64,000 nucleotides of DNA from CAVRIA01 sp963721115 (lineage in GTDB: Bacteria; Desulfobacterota; Binatia; HRBIN30; CADEER01): the NCBI GenBank assembly GCA_963721115.1, contig CAVRIA010000006.1, forward strand, positions 372,001-436,000, written 5' to 3'. The notes beneath the pieces were generated by a model, which ran no database searches, was not told the DNA's origin, and worked only from the letters and a program-made list of their open reading frames with translations. Shown here piece after piece: positions 55,997-64,000 of this stretch (position 1 is the first letter of the stretch; the number at the start of each line of letters is the position of its first letter). The position numbers and the translations under genes were made by a program.

Positions 55997-56566
55997 ATGG
56001 CTGGGCAACGTTCTCTGAGCATCCCGGTGATTCTCGGAACACCTCGCAAGGGGCGCATGAGCGAGCACGCGGCGCGCTTCATGGTCGCCGAGCTCGGCAA
56101 GCGCGACGGCGTGAGCACCGAGCTGATCGACATCGCCGGGCTGCCGCTTCCCGTCGACGACGCCGGCGAGGCGATCAAGGACGCCGGCTTCGCGGAGAAG
56201 ATGGCCGGCGCCGACGCACTGGTGATCGTGTCGCCCGAGTACAACCACAGCTTCCCGGGCCTGCTGAAGCACGTTCTCGACAGCTGCCTGAAGGAGTACA
56301 TCCACAAGGCGGCTGGTATCGTCGGCGTCTCCGCCGGCCCCTTCGGCGGCGCGCGGGTCATTCAGAATCTCCTTCCGGTGCTGCGCGAGCTGGGTCTGGT
56401 CAACATCTTCTGGGACGTCAACTTCGGCTCGATCGGCTCGGTGTTCGACGACGCCGGCGAGCTGGCCGAGCCGGCCTTCACGCGGCGCGCCGACCAGTTC
56501 ATCAAGGAGCTGATCTGGATGGCGAAGACGCTGCGCTACGGGCGCGAGAACGTCCCCCTCGAGTGA
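55997..56566 (+). CDS. NADPH-dependent FMN reductase family protein
   Basis: A 189-residue flavodoxin-fold oxidoreductase. The phosphate loop GTPRKGRMSEHAA follows strand 1, and SPEYNHSFPGLLKHVLD is the family signature around the flavin ring. It probably supplies or uses reduced FMN. Together with the deazaflavin-type protein before it, it forms a redox pair. The start is ATG 55997, 22 bp after the previous stop. Confidence 0.9.
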   Translation: MAGQRSLSIPVILGTPRKGRMSEHAARFMVAELGKRDGVSTELIDIAGLPLPVDDAGEAIKDAGFAEKMAGADALVIVSPEYNHSFPGLLKHVLDSCLKEYIHKAAGIVGVSAGPFGGARVIQNLLPVLRELGLVNIFWDVNFGSIGSVFDDAGELAEPAFTRRADQFIKELIWMAKTLRYGRENVPLE

Positions 56567-56581
56567 GCGGGAGGAAGGGCG

Positions 56582-56755
56582 ATGGCGAAGATGAACTGTC
56601 CCGACTGCGGCGTCGCCATGAACCAGCACGCGGTCAAGGTCGCGGAGCCGACCAGCCCCGAGGAGGCGGCGCGGGTCGATCCGGAGCTGGGCGGCGTCGC
56701 GCGCGAGGTGCACTGCTGCCCGGAGTGCGGCAAGAACGCGGTGCGCGAAGCTTGA
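56582..56755 (+). CDS. 57-residue zinc-ribbon microprotein
   Basis: MAKMNCPDCGVAMNQHA with two CxxC knuckles (CPDC and CPEC) separated by 36 residues. A strong GGAGGAAGGG lies just before the ATG. It follows the FMN reductase by 15 bp and looks co-transcribed. Function unknown; such ribbons may bind nucleic acid or a partner enzyme. Confidence 0.78.
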   Translation: MAKMNCPDCGVAMNQHAVKVAEPTSPEEAARVDPELGGVAREVHCCPECGKNAVREA

Positions 56756-56942
56756 GGCGCGTCGGGTCGGCGCCGGCCGCCGGGCGAGGCCGTGCCTGCC
56801 GGGTTCCTTCTCCCGGATGGGAGCGGTCGGATGAGTTGATGAACGCATGGTGAAGCCATAAGCGATCTCGTCTTCCGTGACAGCATTGAACAGGCCGAGA
56901 CGATTGTGGCCTGCGGCGCCATCAGATCCCCCTCACCTCGAT

Positions 56943-57089
56943 CCTCTCCCATCCGAGACTGTCGATTTTCCCAGACGAGGCTTCGACGAGCTCAGCCTGG
57001 CCGCCGGGCGTTATTTCAAAGGACTTTGTCCGCTCACCCTGACCCTCGAAGGATGTGTCCGCATTATCGACAGCCTCATCCGGGAGAGG
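56943..57089. mobile_element. MITE-like palindromic element, copy 3
   Basis: 147 bp, ends CCTCTCCCATCCGAGACTGT and the complement of GACAGCCTCATCCGGGAGAG, interior GAGGCTTCGACGAGCTCAGC. The right terminal GAGAGGAAGAAA lies 7-18 bases upstream of the GTG of the DNA glycosylase gene and appears to serve as its ribosome binding site. The rest of the 343-bp gap 56756-57098 holds nothing recognisable. Confidence 0.7.
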
Positions 57090-57098
57090 AAGAAATAC

Positions 57099-57704
57099 GT
57101 GAAACCGGGCACTAAGCTGCCGCGCGACTTCTATGCGCGGCCGGTGCTGGTGGTGGCGCGCGAGTGCATCGGCAAGGTCCTCGTCCACCGCAGCGCCGCG
57201 GGCGAGGCGGCCGGGCGAATCGTCGAGGCGGAGGCGTACCGCGGCCCGCAGGATCTGGCGGCGCACAGCTCGCGCGGCCTGACCAAACGCACGGCGGCGA
57301 TGTTCGGTCCGCCGGGTCACGCCTACGTCTTCCTTCTGTACGGAACGAGCTGGGCGATGAACATCGTCGTCGCCGCCGCCGGCGAGCCGCACGCCGTGCT
57401 GGTGCGGGCGCTCGAGCCGGCGCGGGGGTTGGACCTGATGGCGCGGCGGCGCAACCAGCCGGCCGATTCGCGCCAGCTGACCAACGGGCCGGGCAAGCTG
57501 GCGCAGGCGCTGGCGATCACCGGCGCGGACTACGGTCGCGATCTGTGCGGCGACCGGCTCTTCCTCGAGCAGCCCGACCACCCGGCCGGCCGCATCGGAC
57601 GCTCACCGCGCATCAACGTCGACTACGCCGGCTGCTGGGCGGAGAAGCCGTGGCGCTTCTACGAGCGCGGCAACCGCCACGTATCGGTGCGCCCGCGCGA
57701 CTGA
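57099..57704 (+). CDS. mpg: 3-methyladenine DNA glycosylase (AAG/MPG family)
   Basis: A 201-residue base-excision repair enzyme removing alkylated purines. YARPVLVVARECIGKVLV, the catalytic glutamate region IVEAEAYRGPQDLAAHSSRG, FGPPGHAYVFLLYG and LTNGPGKLAQALAI are hallmarks. The GTG start at 57099 gives the normal family length. The frame is open upstream through a MITE, which adds unrelated residues. Confidence 0.93.
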   Translation: MKPGTKLPRDFYARPVLVVARECIGKVLVHRSAAGEAAGRIVEAEAYRGPQDLAAHSSRGLTKRTAAMFGPPGHAYVFLLYGTSWAMNIVVAAAGEPHAVLVRALEPARGLDLMARRRNQPADSRQLTNGPGKLAQALAITGADYGRDLCGDRLFLEQPDHPAGRIGRSPRINVDYAGCWAEKPWRFYERGNRHVSVRPRD

Positions 57705-57766
57705 CCATGACGGCTCGATCCGGAAGAATTCACCAGGAAGTTACTCATGCTCGACCGAAGAAGGAC

Positions 57767-57898
57767 GAAAAATGCAACCACGAAGGACACGAAGGTCACG
57801 AAGACAAAAAGTGGAGAGGTGATCCGAATTTCTCTTCGGAAAAGGCGAAGCTGACGGAGATAGAGCGTGACCTTCGTGTCCTTGGGCGCATTTTTGCG
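57767..57898. repeat. CACGAAG-family inverted-repeat element
   Basis: Left end AAAAATGCAACCACGAAGGA with GGTCACGAAG (57767-57803). Right end CGTGACCTTCGTGTCCTTGG with GCGCATTTTTGCG (57863-57898). A 132-bp element with inverted ends lying between convergent genes. The complete member of the family shows what the interrupted copy near 40.6-43.0 kb looked like. Confidence 0.65.
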
Positions 57899-57983
57899 TT
57901 CCTCTTTTCGCGAACCGCAGCTGATGACGAACTGGTTTGGATTATTCGGATAGGCGCGAAGCCGACGTCCTTGAGCTGCGCCG

Positions 57984-59918
57984 TTACTTGGCCAGCACGA
58001 CCTGGTCCAGGCGCAGCGCTTCGCCGACGGACCACGCCTGGAACGGGCAGCCGCGCGGCGTGTGGGGCGGGTCGCCGTCGGCGATCTCGGAGATGTGGCC
58101 GAGGCCGGCTTCATCCAGATGGGCGAGGATCGGCTCCAGGAACCGCGCGCGCGCTTCTCGCTTCGCCTGGGCACTCGAGCCGCGCACGCGGACCCAGGCT
58201 TCGACGAAGGGGCCGAGGAGCCAGGGCCACACCGTGCCCTGGTGGTAGGCGCCGTCGCGCTCGCGCACGCCGCCCTGGTAGTGCCCGGTGTAGCCCGGCT
58301 CGCCCGGAGCGAGGGAGCGCAGGCCGAGCGGCGTCAGCAGGCGCGCCTCGACCGCGTCGACCACCTTCCTGGCCTGGTCGCCTTCCAAAACGGCGAAGGG
58401 CAGCCCGCCGACGGCGAAGATCTGGTTGGGCCGGAACGAGGCGTCGACCTTGCCGGCCTCGTGATCGGCGTCGACGACGTCGTACAGACAGCCGCCGCCT
58501 TCGTTCCAGAAGCGCTGCCGAAAGCTGTCGCGACCGCGATCGAACGCGGCGCCCCAGCGGTCCGAGAAGGTGCTGCCGATGCGCAGCGCGTTCAACCACA
58601 GGGCCTGTATCTCGACCGGCTTGCCGATGCGCGGCGTCACCACCCAGTCGCCGACCTTGGCGTCCATCCAGGTGAGCTGAACGCCGGGCTGGCCCGCCGC
58701 CAGCAATCCGTCGGCGTCGCAGCGGATTCCATACCGGGTGCCGCCGGCGTAGCCCGCCAGGATCGCCTCGACCGCCCCGCGCAACGCCTGCTGGTCGCGC
58801 TTCGTCAGCTTGCCCTTTCCCGCCTCGGCGGCGCGCAGAAAGTCGTGCACCGCGACGATGTACCAGAGGGAGGCGTCGACCGAGTTGAACTCCGGCGCGT
58901 CGCCCGCGTCGACGAAGAGATTCGGCAGCATGCCCTCCGACACGGCGCCGGCCCACTCGACGAGGATGTCGCGCGCGTCGTCGAGGCGGCCGCCGGCGAT
59001 GCACAGGCCGCGCAGGGCGATGAAGGTGTCGCGTCCCCAGTCGGTGAACCATGGGTAGCCGGCGACGATCGTCTTGCCGCGCCGCCGCCGAACGACGTAG
59101 GCGTCGGCCGCTCGGTGCACCCGGGTGGGGAACTTGCGGCGCCGCTTCTCGGCGGCGCGCAGGCGCTTCAGGCAAGATGCCGCCGCCTCGTCCGGGCGCA
59201 GCGCGCCTCCCTCGTGACCGCCCGCGGCCAGGATCCAGACCGCTTCGCCGTTCGCCAGATCCCAGTGGAAGAGGCCCGGCGAGGCGAGGTCCTCGGCGCA
59301 ATCGAGGCCGCGCGCCCTCTCCTCGGCGTAGAGGAAGTTGCGGAACCATTCGGGCTGATGCGCGTAGGCCCCGTTCGACGCCGCCAGCACGGGCGGAATT
59401 CCGGGGTACGGGTGCCAGGTGACGCGTTCGCCGTGCTCCTCGGCGTCGAACTGAAAGGCCGGGTTCTCGTGGTGAAGAGAGTGGTAGTCGCGTCCGGAGA
59501 GGAACGGGCGCACGCTCAGCTTCACGTTCTCCACGCGCTCGCGCAGGCGCCAGGAGAGGGCGCACAGCGCCGAGTCGCGGCGCACGAAGACCTCGTGCTC
59601 GACGACCGTTCCGTCCTCGAACCGGAAGGTCCAGCGCGGCCACGGCTCGGGCTCGAACGCCTCGATGTGCCGGGCGCCGTCGGGATGCGTGACGTCCGGC
59701 CCGTACGCCTGCGACGACAGGGCGAAGCGGCCGTTCGGCGTCTCGATCCACGCGTCGAAGCCGTTCACCAGGACGATTCGCCCGGTCGGAGGCGTGGCGG
59801 CGACGAGCAGCAGGGCGTGGTAGCGACGGGTGCGGATGCCGCTCGCGGTGCCGGAGGCGAAGCCTCCCAGGCCGTCGGCTTCCAGCCACTCGGCCGCTTC
59901 TGGAAAGCGCGAGGTCAT
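57984..59918 (-). CDS. glycogen debranching enzyme (amylo-alpha-1,6-glucosidase)
   Basis: 644 residues. The N-terminal beta-sandwich (about residues 1-220) begins EWLEADGLGGFASGTASGIR. The C-terminal (alpha/alpha)6 barrel carries YPWFTDWGRDTFI, NSVDASLWYI, QLTWMDAKVGDWVVTPRIGK and RPNQIFAVG, the conserved substrate and catalytic regions of the archaeal/bacterial GDE family (GH133). It hydrolyses branch-point residues of glycogen. The start is at 59918. Confidence 0.93.
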   Translation of the reverse strand: MTSRFPEAAEWLEADGLGGFASGTASGIRTRRYHALLLVAATPPTGRIVLVNGFDAWIETPNGRFALSSQAYGPDVTHPDGARHIEAFEPEPWPRWTFRFEDGTVVEHEVFVRRDSALCALSWRLRERVENVKLSVRPFLSGRDYHSLHHENPAFQFDAEEHGERVTWHPYPGIPPVLAASNGAYAHQPEWFRNFLYAEERARGLDCAEDLASPGLFHWDLANGEAVWILAAGGHEGGALRPDEAAASCLKRLRAAEKRRRKFPTRVHRAADAYVVRRRRGKTIVAGYPWFTDWGRDTFIALRGLCIAGGRLDDARDILVEWAGAVSEGMLPNLFVDAGDAPEFNSVDASLWYIVAVHDFLRAAEAGKGKLTKRDQQALRGAVEAILAGYAGGTRYGIRCDADGLLAAGQPGVQLTWMDAKVGDWVVTPRIGKPVEIQALWLNALRIGSTFSDRWGAAFDRGRDSFRQRFWNEGGGCLYDVVDADHEAGKVDASFRPNQIFAVGGLPFAVLEGDQARKVVDAVEARLLTPLGLRSLAPGEPGYTGHYQGGVRERDGAYHQGTVWPWLLGPFVEAWVRVRGSSAQAKREARARFLEPILAHLDEAGLGHISEIADGDPPHTPRGCPFQAWSVGEALRLDQVVLAK

Positions 59919-60155
59919 GCCCGAGCCTGCCCGAGACGGGAATGCGCCTGCGACGTTGAGAGGGTCATGTGCGCTCCGATGCCTGTTGGCCGCTGTGGAT
60001 TCGACGCCGCGCGGAAGCTAGCAGATCCGCCGCCCCGCCGTCGATTGGAAGGGGCGGGAGAGCTCGACCTCGGGCGGCGGAGCGGGCTGGCGTCCGGCAA
60101 CTCGCATGGTAAGGTGACTTCCCGTCTGCAACGAGCTCGAGGGGAGGGTTCCGTC

Positions 60156-60818
60156 TTGACGAGAGGAACAGTGTTGGGGATTGCTGCTGCGGCGCTGCTG
60201 GCGCTCGTTCCAGTGGCGCGGTCGGACGAGGCGCCCACCGACGCCCAGAAGGCGATCGCGCGGCTCGACGACTCGTTGGTCGACGTTCTCCGGCAGTCGA
60301 GCGAGCTCGGCTACCAGGGCCGCTTCGAGAAGCTGTCTCCGATTCTCAAGGGGGCGTTCGACCTGGACTACATGGCGCGGATGGCGATAGGGCGCTCGTG
60401 GCTCGGTCTCAGCGACGAGCAGAAGGCGCACTGGTACGAGCTGTTCGAGACGTACATGACCGCAAACTATGCCTCGCGTTTCGACCACTGGTCGGGACAG
60501 AAGTTCGAAGTGCTCGGCGAGGAGACCGGCGGCAGCGATACGGTGCTGGTGCGCACCAAGGTCATCGACCCACAGCGGGAACCCGTCGATCTGAGCTACC
60601 GGATGCGAAAGGCGGACGACGGCTGGAAGATCATCGACGTCTACCTGAAGGGAACCGTGAGCGAGGTGGCGCTGCGCCGATCCGAGTACGCCGCGGTGCT
60701 GAAACGCGACGGGTTCGACGCCCTCGTGGCCAGCGTTCGGAAGAAGATCGACGAGATGGCCGCCGGCCACGCCGAGCCAGTCGTAGGCGGCGATCAGAGG
60801 TCTCCGGCCGCCAAATGA
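60156..60818 (+). CDS. mlaC: MlaC-type phospholipid-binding periplasmic protein
   Basis: About 220 residues. The TTG start at 60156 follows GAGGGGAGGG; GTG 60171 is an alternative. The N-terminal signal peptide ends PVARSDEA. The mature domain has LSPILKGAFDLDYMARMAIG, YELFETYMTANYASRF, VRTKVID and WKIIDVYLKGTVSEV, all typical of the Ttg2D/MlaC family that ferries phospholipids between the membranes. The remaining Mla inner-membrane genes are not in the window; an MlaA gene faces it. Confidence 0.9.
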   Translation: MTRGTVLGIAAAALLALVPVARSDEAPTDAQKAIARLDDSLVDVLRQSSELGYQGRFEKLSPILKGAFDLDYMARMAIGRSWLGLSDEQKAHWYELFETYMTANYASRFDHWSGQKFEVLGEETGGSDTVLVRTKVIDPQREPVDLSYRMRKADDGWKIIDVYLKGTVSEVALRRSEYAAVLKRDGFDALVASVRKKIDEMAAGHAEPVVGGDQRSPAAK

Positions 60819-61704
60819 ACGCCTTCCGGCGCGGCGCTGGGAGCGCCGGCGGTCGATGGCGGGCGGTGGTCTTCTCGGCGCGCCCAGATCTCCGCGGTGC
60901 GGTTCTGGTAGAATGCGTTGCGCAGCGCCGCGTAGAAGTCGATCGACGACGCCTCGAGCGTCTGCAGCTCCTTGGAATGCTCGTCGCGCGCCGCCAACCC
61001 GGCACTGCCGCCCTGAATGGTGCTGAAGAAGAGTTGGTCGACGGGGCCGAGCAGGTAGGTCATGGGACGGAACATCAGATCGACGATGTTGCCGAAACCG
61101 TCCCGCACGGTGGTCGGCCCGAGCACCGGCAGGACGAGGTAGGCGCCGCTCGGAACGCCGGCCAGGGCCAGGGTCTGGCCGAAGTCGGAGGAGTGCGGTT
61201 GCAGGCCCCAGGACTTGGCCGGGTCGAAGATCCCCGCCAGCCGCAGGTCGTGTTGACCGCGAAGCGGGCGACGGTTACGCCGGCGTCCTTCCACTCGCGC
61301 TGGAGCAGGTCGTTCGCCATGACCGAGGGCGAGTTCAGATTCGCCAGCACCCGCCTCACGCTCAGTCTCGCCGGCTCGGGAAGCAGGAACTGATAGGTCT
61401 TGGTGATCGGGTTGAAGATCCAGTGGTCGAGCCCCTGGTTGAGCGCCAGAGTGCCGCGGTTCATCTTCTCCAGCGGATCTGGAAATCCGGCCGGCTGGTT
61501 TGCGAACGCCTCGTCGAACTCCGCCTCCACGGCGGCGCGGGAAGGGCCGGCGGCGGCTTGGCGAGGACTTCGCGTCGGCGGGGTTCGCCGCCGCGTGCGC
61601 CGGGTGGGAGCACGAGGAGAGAGCAGGGGGCAAAGCGCAAGCGCGGTGCGCAGGCCTCTGATTTTGGGCACGCTCGATCTCCGGGAAGCTTTCGCGCTGG
61701 CCAT
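60794..61704 (-). CDS. mlaA: MlaA (VacJ) family protein, one frameshift
   Basis: Outer-membrane lipid-asymmetry protein, partner of MlaC. The N-terminal part has FPDPLEKMNRGTLALNQGLD and FAVNTT in one frame. After a one-base loss near 61250 it continues GLAGIFDPAKSWGLQPHSSD, FGQTLALAGVPSGAYLVLP and TTVRDGFGNIVDLMFRP in another. No clear lipobox is seen in the first 30 residues, and the leader may contain another error. It overlaps the 3' end of mlaC by 25 bases tail to tail. Confidence 0.85.
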
Positions 61705-61870
61705 CCGACTTCTTCTCCGACCCCGGCCACAAAGCAAGGGCCACGCGGTTAGAGGAGCTTATAGAGGAAATTGATAGGGAGGGCCAGGGCATTGTTCCGT
61801 TGGTGTTTGTCTGTGGCGAGGGCCGTGCGTCCCCGCAAGGCCTGCAACCTGATCGTGCCGGCGGCGCTGA

Positions 61871-62875
<1,005 letters not shown>

Positions 62876-63003
62876 GCGATCGAGAAACCATAGCGCGCGC
62901 CGCGGCGGAACCCCACCCGTGGCGATCGGATTTCTCCGTTCTTTGCCGACCGGGGAGGGTTCTTGTAGGGTGGGCGGACATCATCCGGGGAAGGAGCCAC
63001 TCC

Positions 63004-64000
63004 ATGCACGATCTGGTGATTCGAGGGGGCACGATCGTCGACGGCACCGGCGCGCCGGCGCGCCAGGGCGACGTCGCGGTCGACGGCGGCCGCATCGCCG
63101 CGGTCGGCGGCGCGGCGGGGGCCGGGCGGCGCGAGGTCGACGCGCGAGGGCTGCTGGTGACCCCCGGATGGGTCGACATCCACACCCACTACGACGGCCA
63201 GGTGACCTGGGATCCGTACCTGACGCCGTCCTGCTGGCACGGCGTGACCACTGTCGTCATGGGCAACTGCGGGGTGGGCTTCGCGCCGGCGAAGCCGGAC
63301 AGCCACGACTGGCTGATCGGGCTGATGGAGGGGGTGGAGGACATCCCCGGAACCGCCCTGGCCGAGGGCATCCGCTGGTCGTGGGAGAGCTTCCCGGAGT
63401 ACCTCGACGCGCTCGAGGCGATGCCGCGCGCGCTCGACGTCGCGTCGCAGGTGCCGCACGGCGCCGTGCGCGCCTACGTGATGGGCGAGCGCGGCGCGAA
63501 GAACGAGAAGGCGACGGCGGAAGACATCGCCGGCATGGCGCGCATCGTGCGCGAAGGCATCGCGGCCGGCGCGCTCGGCTTCACCACCTCGCGCACCATG
63601 CTGCACCGCGCCGTCGACGGCGAGCCCGTGCCCGGCACCTTCGCCGGCGAGGACGAGCTGCTCGGCATCGGCCGCGCCCTCGGCCAGGCCGGCCGCGGCG
63701 TCTTCGAGATGGCCTCCGACCTGATGCCCGAGGAGAGCGAGCTGGCGTGGATGGAGCGCCTCTCGCGCGAGACCGGGCGGCCGATCACCTTCGCCCTGCT
63801 GCAGAACGACCTCGATCCCCTGCAGTGGCGGCGCCTGCTGGCCGCGACGGAGCGGGCCAACGCCGCCGGCGCGCGCATCACGCCGCAGATCGCGGCGCGT
63901 CCGACCGGCCTGCTGATGGGCCTCGCAGAGCACGGCGCACCCGTTCGTGTCGCACCGGACCTACCGCGCCATCGCCCACCTGCCGCTCGAGGAGCGCGTG
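63004..64000 (+). CDS. N-acyl-D-amino-acid deacylase family amidohydrolase, partial, frameshifted
   Basis: Starts MHDLVIRGGTIVDGTGAPAR behind AAGGAG and runs off the window. The metal motif HTHYDGQVTWDPYLTPS and the cysteine motif VVMGNCGVGFAP are those of D-aminoacylase-like urease-superfamily enzymes. After IAARPTGLLMGL, near 63923, one extra base moves the frame; the continuation STAHPFVSHRTYRAIAHLPL is in the next frame. The visible part is about 330 of an expected 530-570 residues. The physiological substrate is uncertain, since many members are annotated only by family. Confidence 0.87.
   Translation, partial: MHDLVIRGGTIVDGTGAPARQGDVAVDGGRIAAVGGAAGAGRREVDARGLLVTPGWVDIHTHYDGQVTWDPYLTPSCWHGVTTVVMGNCGVGFAPAKPDSHDWLIGLMEGVEDIPGTALAEGIRWSWESFPEYLDALEAMPRALDVASQVPHGAVRAYVMGERGAKNEKATAEDIAGMARIVREGIAAGALGFTTSRTMLHRAVDGEPVPGTFAGEDELLGIGRALGQAGRGVFEMASDLMPEESELAWMERLSRETGRPITFALLQNDLDPLQWRRLLAATERANAAGARITPQIAARPTGLLMGLAEHGAPVRVAPDLPRHRPPAARGAR

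Noticed and set aside
58062..60818. 918-codon plus-strand frame opposite the debranching enzyme
   Set aside because: Only its last 220 codons (mlaC) are real; the rest is antisense to a strongly conserved minus-strand gene.

Overview
This is a 64 kb, very GC-rich bacterial window with no rRNA or intact tRNA and no CRISPR array. Gene content is Gram-negative: MlaA/MlaC lipid-transport proteins, heme A synthase, GlnRS and DHAD. It carries a large stock of acyl-CoA ligases, type III CoA-transferases, enoyl-CoA hydratases, thiolases, amidohydrolases, SDRs, an MDR alcohol dehydrogenase, a P450 and a sulfotransferase. Dockerin-like DCNDDGK segments and TPT-rich stalks on secreted proteins fit uncultured deltaproteobacterial-type lineages such as Binatota. 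That placement is inference from style, not a phylogeny. At least a dozen single-base frameshifts in conserved genes, including GlnRS, suggest an imperfect long-read or metagenome assembly.

Layout. (1) 0.4-8.0 kb: a translationally coupled acyl-CoA catabolic operon (ligase, SRPBCC protein, ligase, CoA-transferase, enoyl-CoA hydratase, ligase) behind a palindrome GGCTAAC-N4-GTTAGCC. (2) 7.9-11.8 kb: a metallophosphoesterase and a GspG-like membrane protein on the minus strand, then a small unknown protein and a sulfotransferase on the plus strand. (3) 11.9-16.0 kb: a second catabolic operon (amidohydrolase, leaderless periplasmic-binding-type protein, DUF35, thiolase-like protein) behind the same palindrome. 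(4) 16.1-17.9 kb: glnS. (5) 18.0-30.7 kb: four tandem paralogous surface proteins of about 1020 residues. Each has 14 repeats arranged as two similar sets of seven, a TPT stalk and a C-terminal sorting-type anchor; three carry the same promoter. (6) 31.2-40.9 kb: ilvD, two small membrane or secreted proteins, then thiolase, CoA-transferase, a TetR regulator with a candidate operator, amidohydrolase, alcohol dehydrogenase and P450. (7) 40.6-52.3 kb: an accessory zone with MITE-like elements, a group II intron nested in one of them, two SDRs, GNATs, toxin-antitoxin genes, and a run of small plus-strand genes followed by attC-like sites (an integron-cassette array without an integrase). It ends at a tRNA 3'-end-like fragment. 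(8) 52.4-56.8 kb: a tandem CoA-transferase fusion, enoyl-CoA hydratase, deazaflavin-type and FMN reductases and a zinc ribbon. (9) 57-64 kb: housekeeping genes (3-methyladenine glycosylase, glycogen debranching enzyme, MlaC, MlaA, CtaA) and a truncated D-aminoacylase.

Together, the catabolic blocks look like modules for activating acids to CoA thioesters and degrading them by beta-oxidation or retro-aldol steps. Two candidate operator families tie separate operons together. Dispersed palindromic repeats sit next to many gene ends; some supply stop codons, reading-frame tails or a ribosome binding site.
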